Below are positions 18,041 through 27,401 of a DNA stretch of 64,000 nt, in pieces. This DNA is from an uncultured Prevotellaceae bacterium. Its GTDB lineage: Bacteria > Bacteroidota > Bacteroidia > Bacteroidales > Bacteroidaceae. Every line of letters begins with the position of its first letter. Position 1 is the stretch's first letter. The translations under genes were made by a program, and so were the position numbers. The notes below the pieces were generated by a model. It worked only from the letters and a program-made list of their open reading frames with translations, had not been told where the DNA came from and did no database searches. The stretch lies in NCBI GenBank assembly GCA_902778255.1, contig CACYXD010000011.1:1-64000 (forward strand). Direction: 5' to 3'.

Positions 18041-19168
18041 ATGCAATTATTTGACGTTTACCCCCTTTTCGACGTGAATATCGTCAAGGGAAAAGGATGC
18101 AAGGTATGGGACGACAAGGGTCAGGAATATATGGACCTCTACGGCGGTCATGCTGTGATTAGCATAGGCCATTGTCACCCGCACTACGTAAAGAAGATGA
18201 ATCAGCAGTTGCAGACGCTGGGGTTCTATAGCAACTCTGTGCAGAACAAGTTGCAGGTGGAACTAGCTGAGCGACTGGGTAAGATCAGTGGTTACGAGGA
18301 CTACCAGCTGTTCTTGGTGAACAGCGGTGCCGAGGCTAACGAGAACGCGCTGAAGTTGGCATCGTTTAAAACGGGCAACATCCGCGTGCTGTCGTGCGAA
18401 AAGGCCTTCCACGGCCGTACATCACTGGCTGTGGAGGTGACCAACAACCCCAAGATTGTTGCTCCTATCAACGATAACCACCACGTGCGCTTCCTGCCCC
18501 TCAACGATATCGAGCCTTGGGTGCGCGAACTGAGCCGCGGTGGCATTGCTGCTGTTATCCTGGAGTGCATTCAGGGTGTGGGTGGCATTCAGATGGCTAC
18601 GCCTGAGTTTGCCCAGAAGTTAGCATACGCCTGCAAGCGCTACGGTGCCGTGCTGATTTGCGACGAGATACAGTGTGGCTATGGTCGCAGCGGTAAGTTC
18701 TTCGCTCACCAGTGGCTGGGCATCAAGCCCGACATCATCACCGTGGCAAAGGGCATCGGCAACGGCTTCCCCATGAGTGGCGTACTCATCTCACCCGAGT
18801 TCAAGCCCGTCTATGGACAGTTGGGTACTACCTTTGGTGGTAACCACCTGGCTTGCACAGCTGCCCTGTCGGTCATCGACGTGATGGAGCAGGAGAACCT
18901 GATTGAGAATGCCCGCGAAGTAGGCGACTATCTCATGGAGAAAATTAAAAAATTAAATGATGATAAGATTAAGGAGGTGCGCGGTCGCGGTCTGATGATT
19001 GGCATCGAGCTGTTCACACCTCAGAAGCCCGTGCGTCAGCGCTTGGTTTACGAGCAGCACGTCTTCACAGGTTGCTCAGGCGAGAATGTGCTCCGCCTCT
19101 TGCCACCCCTGACCTTCACCAAGGCCGAGGCAGATGAATTTGTAGAACGTTTACAGAAAGCATTATGA
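18041..19168 (+). CDS. argD: Acetyl/succinylornithine aminotransferase
   Basis: PLP enzyme that transaminates the acylglutamate semialdehyde to acylornithine with glutamate as donor. The 375 residues are class III: NSGAEANENALKLA (95-108), FHGRT, CDEIQCGYGRSGKFF (208-222) and the PLP lysine in ITVAKGIGNGFP (Lys237). An A/T-rich repeat-like stretch at 18941-18975 encodes EKIKKLNDDKIKE near the C-terminal domain. The stop overlaps proC by 4 bases, so argD, proC and the XRE-cupin gene form one unit. The N-succinyl substrate is inferred. Confidence 0.93.
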   Translation: MQLFDVYPLFDVNIVKGKGCKVWDDKGQEYMDLYGGHAVISIGHCHPHYVKKMNQQLQTLGFYSNSVQNKLQVELAERLGKISGYEDYQLFLVNSGAEANENALKLASFKTGNIRVLSCEKAFHGRTSLAVEVTNNPKIVAPINDNHHVRFLPLNDIEPWVRELSRGGIAAVILECIQGVGGIQMATPEFAQKLAYACKRYGAVLICDEIQCGYGRSGKFFAHQWLGIKPDIITVAKGIGNGFPMSGVLISPEFKPVYGQLGTTFGGNHLACTAALSVIDVMEQENLIENAREVGDYLMEKIKKLNDDKIKEVRGRGLMIGIELFTPQKPVRQRLVYEQHVFTGCSGENVLRLLPPLTFTKAEADEFVERLQKAL

Positions 19169-19944
19169 AAATATCAGTAATAGGTGCTGGCGCTATGGGC
19201 GGCGCCACCGTAGAAGGCATGATTAAGGCCGACTACTTCGACAACAAAGACTTGATGGTAAGCGACCCCGCAGAGGTCGTACTGAAGAAATTCTCGGCAC
19301 AGGGCATCCGCACCACCACCGACAACGCAGCGGCTGCGAAAGAGGCCGACGTGGTGATGGTATTCGTAAAGCCCTGGTTGGTAGAGGTCGTGCTGAAAGG
19401 CATCAAGGACAGTCTGAACCCCGAGAAGCAGATTCTCGTAGTGATCGCTGCTGGCGTGAAGTCGGCCAGCATTCAGGAGTGGCTGGGTACACAGTGTCCC
19501 CCGCTGTTCCTCTGCATCCCCAATATCGCCATCGCAGAGCTGGCATCTATGACGTTCCTGGTGCCTGTGACGACTGAATCGTCACACACGGAAACGGTGA
19601 AGGCCATCTTTGATGCCATGGGTAATACGCTGATTACCGATGAGCAGCACCTGGCAGCAGGCACTACCCTCGCCTCTTGCGGCATTGCCTATGCCATGCG
19701 CTATGTGCGTGCAGCCTCAGAGGGCGGCGTGGAACTGGGTTTCAAGGCCGACCAAGCCAAGGAGATCGTGATGCAAACCATGCTGGGTGCCGTAAAACTG
19801 CTGGAGGCTAGCGGACTGCATCCCGAGGCAGCCATCGACCTGGTGACCACCCCTGGCGGTGTGACCATCAAGGGTCTGAACGAAATGGAACATGCAGGAT
19901 TCACATCTGCAGTAATCAGAGGACTTAAAGCTGGAGCGAAATAA
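19165..19944 (+). CDS. proC: Pyrroline-5-carboxylate reductase
   Basis: Last step of proline synthesis: NAD(P)H reduction of pyrroline-5-carboxylate. The 259 residues start KISVIGAGAMGGATVEGM (Rossmann) and contain the C-terminal family signature VTTPGGVTIKGLNEMEHAGF. It overlaps argD by 4 bases and is followed 2 bases later by the XRE-cupin gene, so the three are coupled. ProB and ProA are about 6 kb away. Confidence 0.95.
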   Translation: MKISVIGAGAMGGATVEGMIKADYFDNKDLMVSDPAEVVLKKFSAQGIRTTTDNAAAAKEADVVMVFVKPWLVEVVLKGIKDSLNPEKQILVVIAAGVKSASIQEWLGTQCPPLFLCIPNIAIAELASMTFLVPVTTESSHTETVKAIFDAMGNTLITDEQHLAAGTTLASCGIAYAMRYVRAASEGGVELGFKADQAKEIVMQTMLGAVKLLEASGLHPEAAIDLVTTPGGVTIKGLNEMEHAGFTSAVIRGLKAGAK

Positions 19945-19946
19945 CT

Positions 19947-20504
19947 ATGGACGAGCAACTGAAACAGATTGGTGAGCGTTTGCGCGGACTGCGCGACGTA
20001 CTCGATATCCCCGTGAGCGAGATGGCTGAGACCATTGGCATCTCAACGGATAAATACGAGAAGATAGAGGCTGGCGAGATGGACATCACCATCTCAAACC
20101 TGATGAAAATAGCCCACAAATACGGTGTATCTACCGAGGAGCTGATCTTTGCCGAGGCACCTCACATGAAGTCGTACTACGTGACACGTAAGGGTCAGGG
20201 CATGAGCATTGAGCGTACGAAAGCGTATAAATACCAGAGTCTGGTAGGCGGTTTCGTGAATCACAAGGCCGACGTGTTCATCGTTACCGTAGAGCCGAAG
20301 CCTGAGGCAAACGTGGTGTACAAGAACTCACACCCAGGTCAGGAGTTCAACCTCGTACTCGAAGGAAAGATGGAACTCTACATCGCTGGCAAGACCATCG
20401 TACTGGAAGAGGGCGACAGCATTTATTTTGATGCCACCAAACCCCACGGCATGTTGGCAATGGGTGATAAACCCGTGAAATTCCTTGCATTTACTGTAGA
20501 ATAA
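19947..20504 (+). CDS. XRE-family HTH regulator with cupin domain
   Basis: 185 residues: an N-terminal HTH (about 1-62, with RLRGLRDVLDIPVSEMAETI and SNLMKIAHKYGVS) and a C-terminal cupin barrel (about 105-183, NSHPGQEFNLVLEGKMELYI, EEGDSIYFDATKPHGM). Proteins of this layout repress or activate nearby metabolic genes in response to a small ligand. It is joined to proC (2-base gap) and lies 48 bases before the acid:CoA ligase gene, whose upstream gap has an ATAACGT palindrome that may be its operator. The ligand is unknown. Confidence 0.9.
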   Translation: MDEQLKQIGERLRGLRDVLDIPVSEMAETIGISTDKYEKIEAGEMDITISNLMKIAHKYGVSTEELIFAEAPHMKSYYVTRKGQGMSIERTKAYKYQSLVGGFVNHKADVFIVTVEPKPEANVVYKNSHPGQEFNLVLEGKMELYIAGKTIVLEEGDSIYFDATKPHGMLAMGDKPVKFLAFTVE

Positions 20505-20509
20505 TCGTA

Positions 20510-20527
20510 ATAACGTGATGACGTTAT
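20510..20527. promoter_or_regulatory. ATAACGT palindrome before the CoA ligase
   Basis: ATAACGT-GATG-ACGTTAT is a perfect 7-bp inverted repeat, followed by further CGTTATAACG symmetry at 20531-20540. It fits a dimeric HTH operator between the XRE-cupin gene and the ligase gene. Role inferred. Confidence 0.45.
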
Positions 20528-20552
20528 ATCGTTATAACGAAAGAAAGAAGAA

Positions 20553-22205
20553 ATGATAGAAAGATTCCTGAAGCAGACAAGCTTCACCTCAGTGGAGGAT
20601 TATAACAAGAATTTAGAGTTCATCATCCCCGAGCACTTCAACTTTGCTTACGATGTGATGGACGCATGGGCTGCAGAGGCACCCGAGAAACTGGCACTGC
20701 TCTGGACTAACGATCAGGGCAAAGAGATTCGTGCTACATACGCACAACTGAAAGAACAAAGCGATCAGGCTGCCGCCTATCTGCAGTCGCTCGGCATTGG
20801 CAAGGGCGACCCCGTAATGCTCATCCTGAAACGCCACTATGAGTGGTGGATTATCATGCTGGCCCTGTGTAAGATTGGCGCCATCGTGATTCCTGCTACC
20901 CATATGCTGACGAAGCACGACTACGTCTATCGTAACACACGCGCCTCAGTGAAGGCCATCATCTGTGCCGACGACGATTATATCATCAGTCAGATTAAGC
21001 TGGCCATGGCCGAGAGTCCTACGGTGAAGCAATATATCACCCTGCGCGATGAAGAAGGTTTCCACAACTGGAGAAAGGAATGGCAGCAGGCACCGAAGTT
21101 CGAACGCCCCGCCTTCGTGAACAACAACGAAGACACGATGATTATGTACTTCACCAGTGGTACCAGTGGCGAGCCGAAGATGGTGGCTCACGACTACCTC
21201 TACGCCATGGGACACCTCACCACGGGTGTGTTCTGGCACAACCTGCACGAGGGTTCGCTGCACCTGACAGTGGCAGACACCGGTTGGGGTAAAGCGGTAT
21301 GGGGTAAGTTCTACGGACAGTGGTTTGCTGGTGCAACCGTGTTCGTGTTCGACCATGAGAAGTTCAATGCCGACACGCTGCTGCGTCAGATGGAGAAATA
21401 CAAGGTGACCTCATTCTGCGCACCTCCCACCATCTATCGTTTCATGATTCGTGAGGATTTGTCGAAGTATGATCTCTCTGCACTACAATACTGCACTACT
21501 GCAGGCGAGGCCCTGAACCCCGCCGTATTTGACAAGTTCAAGGAGAAGACAGGCATTCAGATGATGGAGGGCTTCGGACAGACCGAGACCACCATGACAC
21601 TGGGCACCTTCCCCTGGATGAAGCCAAAGCCAGGTAGCATGGGTATCCCCAATGCCCAGTATAACATAGATTTGATTCGTGCCGACGGCACCAGTTGTGA
21701 GGATGGCGAGAAGGGAGAAATCGTGGTACGCGTAGGCGACAAGAAGCCTGTAGGCCTGTTTAAGGGCTATTACCGCGACGAGGAGAAGACCCGGGAGGCT
21801 TGGCACGACGGACTCTATCACACAGGCGATATGGCATGGCGCGATGAAGATGGCTACTATTGGTTCGAAGGCCGTATCGACGATGTCATCAAGTCTTCAG
21901 GCTATCGCATCGGTCCGTTCGAGGTAGAGAGCGCCCTGATGACTCACCCCGCCGTTGTGGAATGTGCCATCACCGGTGTGCCCGACGATATCCGCGGCAT
22001 GGTGGTAAAGGCTACCGTCGTACTCGGCAAGGAGTGGAAAGACAAAGCTGGCGATGACCTCGTGAAGGAACTGCAGCAGCACGTCAAGAAAGAGACCGCT
22101 CCCTACAAATACCCCCGTATTGTAGAGTTCGTCGATGAACTGCCGAAGACCATTAGCGGGAAGATAAGACGCGTGGAAATCAGAGAAAAAGACAAACAGA
22201 AATAA
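20553..22205 (+). CDS. AMP-forming acyl/aryl acid:CoA ligase
   Basis: 550 residues of the ANL superfamily, which activates a carboxylic acid as acyl-AMP and transfers it to CoA. The P-loop YFTSGTSGEPKMVAHDY starts at residue 199, the A5 motif GFGQTETT is near 339, and the C-terminal GRIDDVIKSSGYRIGPFEVE and KTISGKIRR (catalytic lysine region) are intact. It resembles medium-chain or acetyl-type synthetases, but the acid cannot be predicted. It follows the XRE-cupin gene, a pairing that suggests regulation by that protein. Confidence 0.88.
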   Translation: MIERFLKQTSFTSVEDYNKNLEFIIPEHFNFAYDVMDAWAAEAPEKLALLWTNDQGKEIRATYAQLKEQSDQAAAYLQSLGIGKGDPVMLILKRHYEWWIIMLALCKIGAIVIPATHMLTKHDYVYRNTRASVKAIICADDDYIISQIKLAMAESPTVKQYITLRDEEGFHNWRKEWQQAPKFERPAFVNNNEDTMIMYFTSGTSGEPKMVAHDYLYAMGHLTTGVFWHNLHEGSLHLTVADTGWGKAVWGKFYGQWFAGATVFVFDHEKFNADTLLRQMEKYKVTSFCAPPTIYRFMIREDLSKYDLSALQYCTTAGEALNPAVFDKFKEKTGIQMMEGFGQTETTMTLGTFPWMKPKPGSMGIPNAQYNIDLIRADGTSCEDGEKGEIVVRVGDKKPVGLFKGYYRDEEKTREAWHDGLYHTGDMAWRDEDGYYWFEGRIDDVIKSSGYRIGPFEVESALMTHPAVVECAITGVPDDIRGMVVKATVVLGKEWKDKAGDDLVKELQQHVKKETAPYKYPRIVEFVDELPKTISGKIRRVEIREKDKQK

Positions 22206-22235
22206 ACATATTTCACTGATTAGAAATAAACTATA

Positions 22236-24338
22236 ATGCCTATGAAAAAAAGCCTGTTTTTAATCTTCAGTGCTCTGCTCATAACTGTTAACAGTTGGGG
22301 GCAGGGCACTGCGGCAAATATCCCCAACCAGAAGTTGGAGACGCCGTTTTTCTATTTTGACAATCCCGATGGCACCATCGAGATGTATCCAGAGTACGCC
22401 ATTCCTGGTTTGGAGAAACGCATGATGAGTATCTCATCATCGAAATATGCCAATCCGCTGAAAAACGAAGCCGATCCCAATCTTAACGAATGGATTCAGC
22501 TGTTCTTCGGCAGGAAGACTCGTACCGCCGTTTTCGTCTTCGACACAAAAGAATCGGCAAAAGGCGGCATGATGACGGCAACGGTCTATTCTTCCACCCT
22601 GCTGGGCCTTTGGGGCGCACTCTGGGAAGGTATGCGCGACAAGGTGGGTAAGGCGATAGATGAAGCCTTTCCTGGCAAGATTTCCAAGAAGGGCTCGTAT
22701 AAGGATTATATCACGCAGGAAAAGCCCGAGGAACTGCTTTTCAACGGACATGAGGCAGGACACATTGTATGGAAGATGGATATGAGCAACTCATGGCTTG
22801 GCTTCTTGGCTGCATCAGACATCAGCATGGTGTTCGACCTTTATTCCTACTATGATGAGGGGTTCGACAAAATCGTATGTGTGCTCTTCACTTATTCCGA
22901 CATCAAGGAACCTGAGACAAAAGGCGGAAAGGTTGCGGCAGGTGTCATGAAGGTGTTCAGTTCCGTCACGGGTTACTACGATGAGAAGAGCGGTAATACC
23001 GAACTGGCAAACATGTTTGAGCATCAGGACATGATTAAGTACTTCAAGGAGCACTTCCACCTGAAGAAGCCCAAACAAGAGGGACCAGAAATAGAAAAAC
23101 TCATAGGAGACCCGCCACCACCATGCGTGGCAGAGTTCGTGGGCACACCACAAAAGCCCAAGTTGAAACTCTGTGATACCATTATCAACATCCGTCTAAG
23201 GCAACTGCCACCACAAGACAGCATACCAGAGGAAAAACCTGTAAAGCCAGAACCTCCTGTAAAGCCAAAACCACCTATTAAGCCAAAACCACCTGTAAAG
23301 CCTGAACCTTCAGGAACCCCAGAGACAAAATCGGCTGGTAAACTCGGTGTCGTGCAACAGGAAGAGAGCATAGAGCGTGAGCTGGAAGAAGACAGCAAGA
23401 ACGTCTATATGCTGCAGGCTGCGTATGGCAGTAAGAATGGTGTCATTGCAGTAGATAAGAGCACAGGACAGGTGTATGAGGCTATTCCTACCAAGGAGAA
23501 GAAAGACCGTCCCACCATCTATAGCATCGGAGCACACGGTGACAACCTCTATCTGGATGTTGATGGCGTGGGTATCATACGCTATGATGGCAAGAGCATC
23601 GACAGTTCAGAGAAGTTGGTACAAGACCCGGACTTCAAGCCAGGTTGGACTGGTTCGCCTTTCAAGCGCATCATCTTCTCGCCCAATGGGCGCTACATGG
23701 CCTACGTGGGAACACGCGCCAAGGTCTATGACTTAGAAAACAAGAACGCTTGTATCAAGTCAACCTACGAATGCGGTGGTACTTCGCAAGTACTGACTGA
23801 CAATGGTGATTTGTTCAGCGTTGATGTTTACCGCATACTTGTGGCACGTAACAACGGTAACAAGGATGAAGGAGTTTCATCAGAAGCTATGGTGAACGAC
23901 ATCACGGGCGGAGCACCTTGTCAACTCCATCTGATCGGCAACGAGGTGTATATCACTGGCGGAAAAAAGCTGATGAAGACCGACATGAAGAAATTCGACT
24001 GGCAATTGGTCAGCACCATGCCTGGCTCTGAGAAATACAAGATCAGCGAGACGGACAAGTCTGGAAATGGCTTTGCCGTGACCGATGCCGGCGGAAGTTT
24101 CAACGTACATGCCACGTTTGATACCAAGGGTTCTACGCCTGTTCTGATGAAGAAGATACTGACAGGGCTGAAGAATCAGTTCCGACAGGATATCGATACC
24201 CACAATGTCACCAGTCTGCACTACGACCAAATGGGTAATCTTTGGCTGCAATACAGTGATGCCGGCTACGTAATCTATAATCCCGCAGGCATCAAAGGAC
24301 TCAGCAAGATAGTCGGAAAGTTCGTCTTATACAAATAG
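22236..24338 (+). CDS. Large secreted protein of unknown function with proline-rich linker
   Basis: 700 residues not recognised as a known family. Signal peptide KKSLFLIFSALLITVNSWGQ (from Met3 region). Residues about 25-310 form one globular part (with GHEAGHIVWKMDMSNSWLG). A lysine/proline linker at about 335-360, made of PVKPEPP and PVKPKPP units from a 21-base DNA repeat (23239-23311), joins it to a C-terminal half with repeated strand patterns (NVYMLQAAYGSKNG, NLYLDVDGVGIIRYDGKSI, YMAYVGTRAKVYDLENK) that look like a beta-propeller. It probably acts in the periplasm or on the cell surface. It starts 30 bases behind the ligase gene. No function is proposed. Confidence 0.75.
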   Translation: MPMKKSLFLIFSALLITVNSWGQGTAANIPNQKLETPFFYFDNPDGTIEMYPEYAIPGLEKRMMSISSSKYANPLKNEADPNLNEWIQLFFGRKTRTAVFVFDTKESAKGGMMTATVYSSTLLGLWGALWEGMRDKVGKAIDEAFPGKISKKGSYKDYITQEKPEELLFNGHEAGHIVWKMDMSNSWLGFLAASDISMVFDLYSYYDEGFDKIVCVLFTYSDIKEPETKGGKVAAGVMKVFSSVTGYYDEKSGNTELANMFEHQDMIKYFKEHFHLKKPKQEGPEIEKLIGDPPPPCVAEFVGTPQKPKLKLCDTIINIRLRQLPPQDSIPEEKPVKPEPPVKPKPPIKPKPPVKPEPSGTPETKSAGKLGVVQQEESIERELEEDSKNVYMLQAAYGSKNGVIAVDKSTGQVYEAIPTKEKKDRPTIYSIGAHGDNLYLDVDGVGIIRYDGKSIDSSEKLVQDPDFKPGWTGSPFKRIIFSPNGRYMAYVGTRAKVYDLENKNACIKSTYECGGTSQVLTDNGDLFSVDVYRILVARNNGNKDEGVSSEAMVNDITGGAPCQLHLIGNEVYITGGKKLMKTDMKKFDWQLVSTMPGSEKYKISETDKSGNGFAVTDAGGSFNVHATFDTKGSTPVLMKKILTGLKNQFRQDIDTHNVTSLHYDQMGNLWLQYSDAGYVIYNPAGIKGLSKIVGKFVLYK

Positions 24339-24346
24339 CAAAACCG

Positions 24347-25255
24347 TTACATTAGTAATACCAATAACGGTATCGTAAGCATTGATAGCAGGGTTGTGAT
24401 AAATGTCAACTCTGCTATTAATGTTGTATCACGCCCGTATTTCAAGCAGAGAATAGTACCGTATGTTGCCACCGGCATCGCTATAACCACCGTATTGATA
24501 TTGGTTACAAAGGGGTCGAAGCCAAGGGCACAGCACAGGAAATGCACACCTAAGGGCAACAGGGCCAAGCGGAGGAAGGTGGTGGCATAGACAACCGGCG
24601 TACCCAACAAGGCACGGAGTGGCAGTTGTGACATCGACGAGCCAATAATCAGCAGGGCTGCAGGCACCGTAATATTACCTATCATCGTCAGGGGCTGACT
24701 GACATAGCCAGGGATATTGTCAATACCAAAAGCCACAATGAGCATAGACAAATAGGCCGAGAGCATCGGCGTGCTGTAAAGTACCTTTTTATTAAACCTT
24801 TCACGGTCGGAGCCCTCGCCACCAGTAATCATCATGGTGCCAATAGTAAAGACGGCAAACGTATTGACTACATTGAGCACGGCAGCATAGAACACCGCCT
24901 GATGGCCAAAGATGGAGGCCACCACAGGATAGCCCATGAAGCCCACATTTCCGAACACCATCGCAAAAGCAAGGATGCCACGATGCTCCACACGCTTGGT
25001 CAGCAAACGGGAAAAGCCCCATGCCAGAGCCGTCAGCACCACATAAGTCAGCATGCTGATGCCTAATAACGGAAGGATATACTGGCGATCGGGCAGCTCG
25101 CCTGTCATAGACGACGACAGAATCAACGCAGGGCACGTCCAGTTAATCACCAAACTGGATAACTTACGGTCAAAATCGCCTCCCATATATCCCAACTTGC
25201 CTGCCGCATAACCCACTACGACAATGACAAAAAGGGTAATCATGACTTCAATCAT
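24347..25255 (-). CDS. AEC-family (auxin efflux carrier-like) transporter
   Basis: 302 residues, almost entirely membrane segments in the 10-helix AEC pattern: MIEVMITLFVIVVVGYAAGK at the start, NWTCPALILSSS, FGNVGFMGYPV (the conserved unwound helix region with N and G), and the second repeat PLTMIGNITVPAALLIIGSS. Members export or import small organic acids; the substrate here is unknown. It converges with the 700-residue protein, with an 8-base gap, and is divergent from proB with overlapping promoters. Confidence 0.9.
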   Translation of the reverse strand: MIEVMITLFVIVVVGYAAGKLGYMGGDFDRKLSSLVINWTCPALILSSSMTGELPDRQYILPLLGISMLTYVVLTALAWGFSRLLTKRVEHRGILAFAMVFGNVGFMGYPVVASIFGHQAVFYAAVLNVVNTFAVFTIGTMMITGGEGSDRERFNKKVLYSTPMLSAYLSMLIVAFGIDNIPGYVSQPLTMIGNITVPAALLIIGSSMSQLPLRALLGTPVVYATTFLRLALLPLGVHFLCCALGFDPFVTNINTVVIAMPVATYGTILCLKYGRDTTLIAELTFITTLLSMLTIPLLVLLM

Positions 25256-25299
25256 ATCATAAAAGTGCTACTTTCTCAATCTTTTTCTTAATGAGGGTG

Positions 25300-25307
25300 C
25301 AAAATTA
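25300..25307 (-). promoter_or_regulatory. -7 element of the AEC transporter promoter
   Basis: On the minus strand TAATTTTG, about 45 bases before ATG 25255. It is one arm of an inverted repeat with the proB -7 element (GCAAAATTAC..GTAATTTTGC, 25299-25330). Confidence 0.55.
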
Positions 25308-25320
25308 CAATTTTTCTTCG

Positions 25321-25328
25321 TAATTTTG
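25321..25328 (+). promoter_or_regulatory. -7 element of the proB promoter
   Basis: TAATTTTG on the plus strand, about 38 bases before ATG 25367. Its -33 position falls on the -7 element of the divergent AEC promoter, so the two promoters occupy the same DNA. Confidence 0.55.
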
Positions 25329-25366
25329 CAGCAGATTGTTAGTTTTATTGAGAAAAAGGATAAACA

Positions 25367-26137
25367 ATGAAGAGAAGAATCGTCATAAAAGTCGGCTCCA
25401 ACGCGTTGACACGCCCTGACGGTCGACTGGATGTTACACGTATGTCGGCACTCGTCGACCAGATAGCATGGCTGCGTGCCAAAGGGTGCGAGGTGATTCT
25501 GGTATCATCGGGTGCCGTGGCTTGCGGACGCCGCGAACTGGATATAGAGCATGAGCTCGACTCCGTGGAGCAGCGCCAGTTGTTCTCAGCCATGGGACAA
25601 GCCAAACTCATCGGTCTTTATTACGATCTCTTCCGCGAATATCATATCCATGTAGGTCAGGTGCTTACCATGAAGGAGAACTTTCAGCCAGGCGAGCAGT
25701 ATCAAAATCAGCAGGCCTGTATGCGTGTGATGCTCGAGAATGGTGTGCTGCCTATCGTCAATGAGAACGACACCGTCAGCGTTACTGAGCTGATGTTCAC
25801 CGATAACGATGAACTATCAGGACTTATCGCCCAGATGATACAGGCCGACACTCTCATACTGCTGTCAAATATCAATGGCATCTATACTGGCAATCCTGCC
25901 AACCCACAATCACAGCTTATTAAGGAGGTTGCACCTGGCACAGACCTCTCACAATATATCCAGACCGAGAAGAGTTCTGCCGGTCGTGGCGGTATGCAGT
26001 CAAAATATGCCACCGCCTCGAAAATTCAGGCCGCAGGCATCCGCGTCATCATTGCCAATGGCAAACGCGAAAATATCCTGATAGACCTTTTTGAAAACAA
26101 AGATAACACACCTCATACAGAATTCATATGCAACTAA
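25367..26137 (+). CDS. proB: Glutamate 5-kinase (no PUA domain)
   Basis: First step of proline synthesis: phosphorylates glutamate. The 256 residues match the amino-acid kinase domain only: [46 protein letters not shown] and [19 protein letters not shown]. The C-terminal PUA domain of the E. coli-type enzyme is absent, as in other short forms. The 3' end overlaps proA by 10 bases, showing coupling. Confidence 0.95.
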   Translation: MKRRIVIKVGSNALTRPDGRLDVTRMSALVDQIAWLRAKGCEVILVSSGAVACGRRELDIEHELDSVEQRQLFSAMGQAKLIGLYYDLFREYHIHVGQVLTMKENFQPGEQYQNQQACMRVMLENGVLPIVNENDTVSVTELMFTDNDELSGLIAQMIQADTLILLSNINGIYTGNPANPQSQLIKEVAPGTDLSQYIQTEKSSAGRGGMQSKYATASKIQAAGIRVIIANGKRENILIDLFENKDNTPHTEFICN

Positions 26138-27369
26138 GCGAGACCTTTAAAAACGTGAAGCGAGCCAGCAAAAGTCTGGGACAGCTTACCGATGAACAGC
26201 GCAACGAGATATTGCTGGCTGTAGCTGATGCCATTATAGATCAAAAAGAGAGAATTCTGAAAGCCAATGCCGAGGATTTGGCAAAGATGGAAAAGAGCAA
26301 TCCGCTGTATGACCGCCTACAGCTGACTGACAGTAGACTGGAAGGTATTGCAGGCGATATGCGTAACGTAGCCACCCTACCCTCGCCCTTAGGTCATATC
26401 ACCAAACAGAAGACTTTGCCCAACGGACTTCGTCTCTGTAGAGTCAGCGTGCCTTTTGGTGTGATTGGCATGATCTATGAGGCTCGCCCTAACGTGACGT
26501 TCGATGTCTTCTCACTCTGCTTTAAAAGTGGAAACGCATGTGTATTGAAAGGCGGCAAGGATGCCGACTGCTCAAATCGTGAAGAAGTTACTTTGATTCA
26601 TGAAGTGCTGGAGAAATACGGCGTATCGAAAGATGTCGTTGCCTTGCTGCCCGCTACTCACGAGGCTACCGGCGAGATGCTCAATGCTGTTGGCTATATC
26701 GACCTCTGCATCCCTCGTGGTGGTCGCAAGCTCATTGACTTCGTGCGCGACACGGCCCGAGTACCTGTCATCGAGACTGGTGCCGGTGTGGTGAACACCT
26801 ATTTCGACGAGGATGGTGATTTAGGAAAAGGCAAAGCCATCGTCAATAATGCCAAGACACGCCGCGTCAGCGTATGCAATGCGCTGGATTGCTTACTAAT
26901 ACACGAAAAAAGACTTGTAGAACTAGCAGAACTAGTAAAACTAGTAGCCGAGAAGCACGTCATCATCTATGCCGATGACAAAGCCTATGCTGCCCTCGAT
27001 GGCAAATATCCCTATCTGGAGCACGCCACAGCCGAGAGTTTCGGTACGGAGTTTATGGACTACAAGATGGCTATCCGCACCGTGGTCTCACTCGATGAGG
27101 CCTTGGCACATATCGACCAGTATGGTAGTGGACATAGCGAAAGCATCGTGACCGAAAACAAAGAAGCAGCCCGCAAGTTCCAGCAGATGGTGGATGCAGC
27201 CTGCGTCTATTGGAATGCGCCCACTTCTTTTACCGATGGTGCGCAGTTCGGGCTAGGAGCTGAGATAGGTATATCAACTCAGAAATTAGGTCCTCGCGGT
27301 CCTATGGCCCTGGAGGAGATCTGCACCTACAAATGGCTTATAGAAGGAGAAGGACAAATCAGAAGTTAA
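26128..27369 (+). CDS. proA: Gamma-glutamyl phosphate reductase
   Basis: Reduces glutamyl phosphate to the semialdehyde with NADPH. The 413 residues have [18 protein letters not shown], the catalytic cysteine in [15 protein letters not shown], and the end region [20 protein letters not shown]. Just after the catalytic region the DNA carries an ACTAGTNNN array (26913-26944) that codes for [12 protein letters not shown] in a helix. It overlaps proB and is followed 32 bases later by the succinylornithine carbamoyltransferase gene. Confidence 0.95.
   Translation: MQLSETFKNVKRASKSLGQLTDEQRNEILLAVADAIIDQKERILKANAEDLAKMEKSNPLYDRLQLTDSRLEGIAGDMRNVATLPSPLGHITKQKTLPNGLRLCRVSVPFGVIGMIYEARPNVTFDVFSLCFKSGNACVLKGGKDADCSNREEVTLIHEVLEKYGVSKDVVALLPATHEATGEMLNAVGYIDLCIPRGGRKLIDFVRDTARVPVIETGAGVVNTYFDEDGDLGKGKAIVNNAKTRRVSVCNALDCLLIHEKRLVELAELVKLVAEKHVIIYADDKAYAALDGKYPYLEHATAESFGTEFMDYKMAIRTVVSLDEALAHIDQYGSGHSESIVTENKEAARKFQQMVDAACVYWNAPTSFTDGAQFGLGAEIGISTQKLGPRGPMALEEICTYKWLIEGEGQIRS
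26913..26944. repeat. ACTAGT nonamer array inside proA, copy C
   Basis: ACTTG 26913, ACTAG 26922, 26931 and 26940, exactly nine bases apart. In frame it gives the triplet-periodic peptide [12 protein letters not shown]. This is the same core and spacing as the arrays at 3452 and 47697, but read in another frame. Confidence 0.8.
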
Positions 27370-27401
27370 GAAGTTAGAGAATTTAAAGAAGTTAAGAATA
27401 T

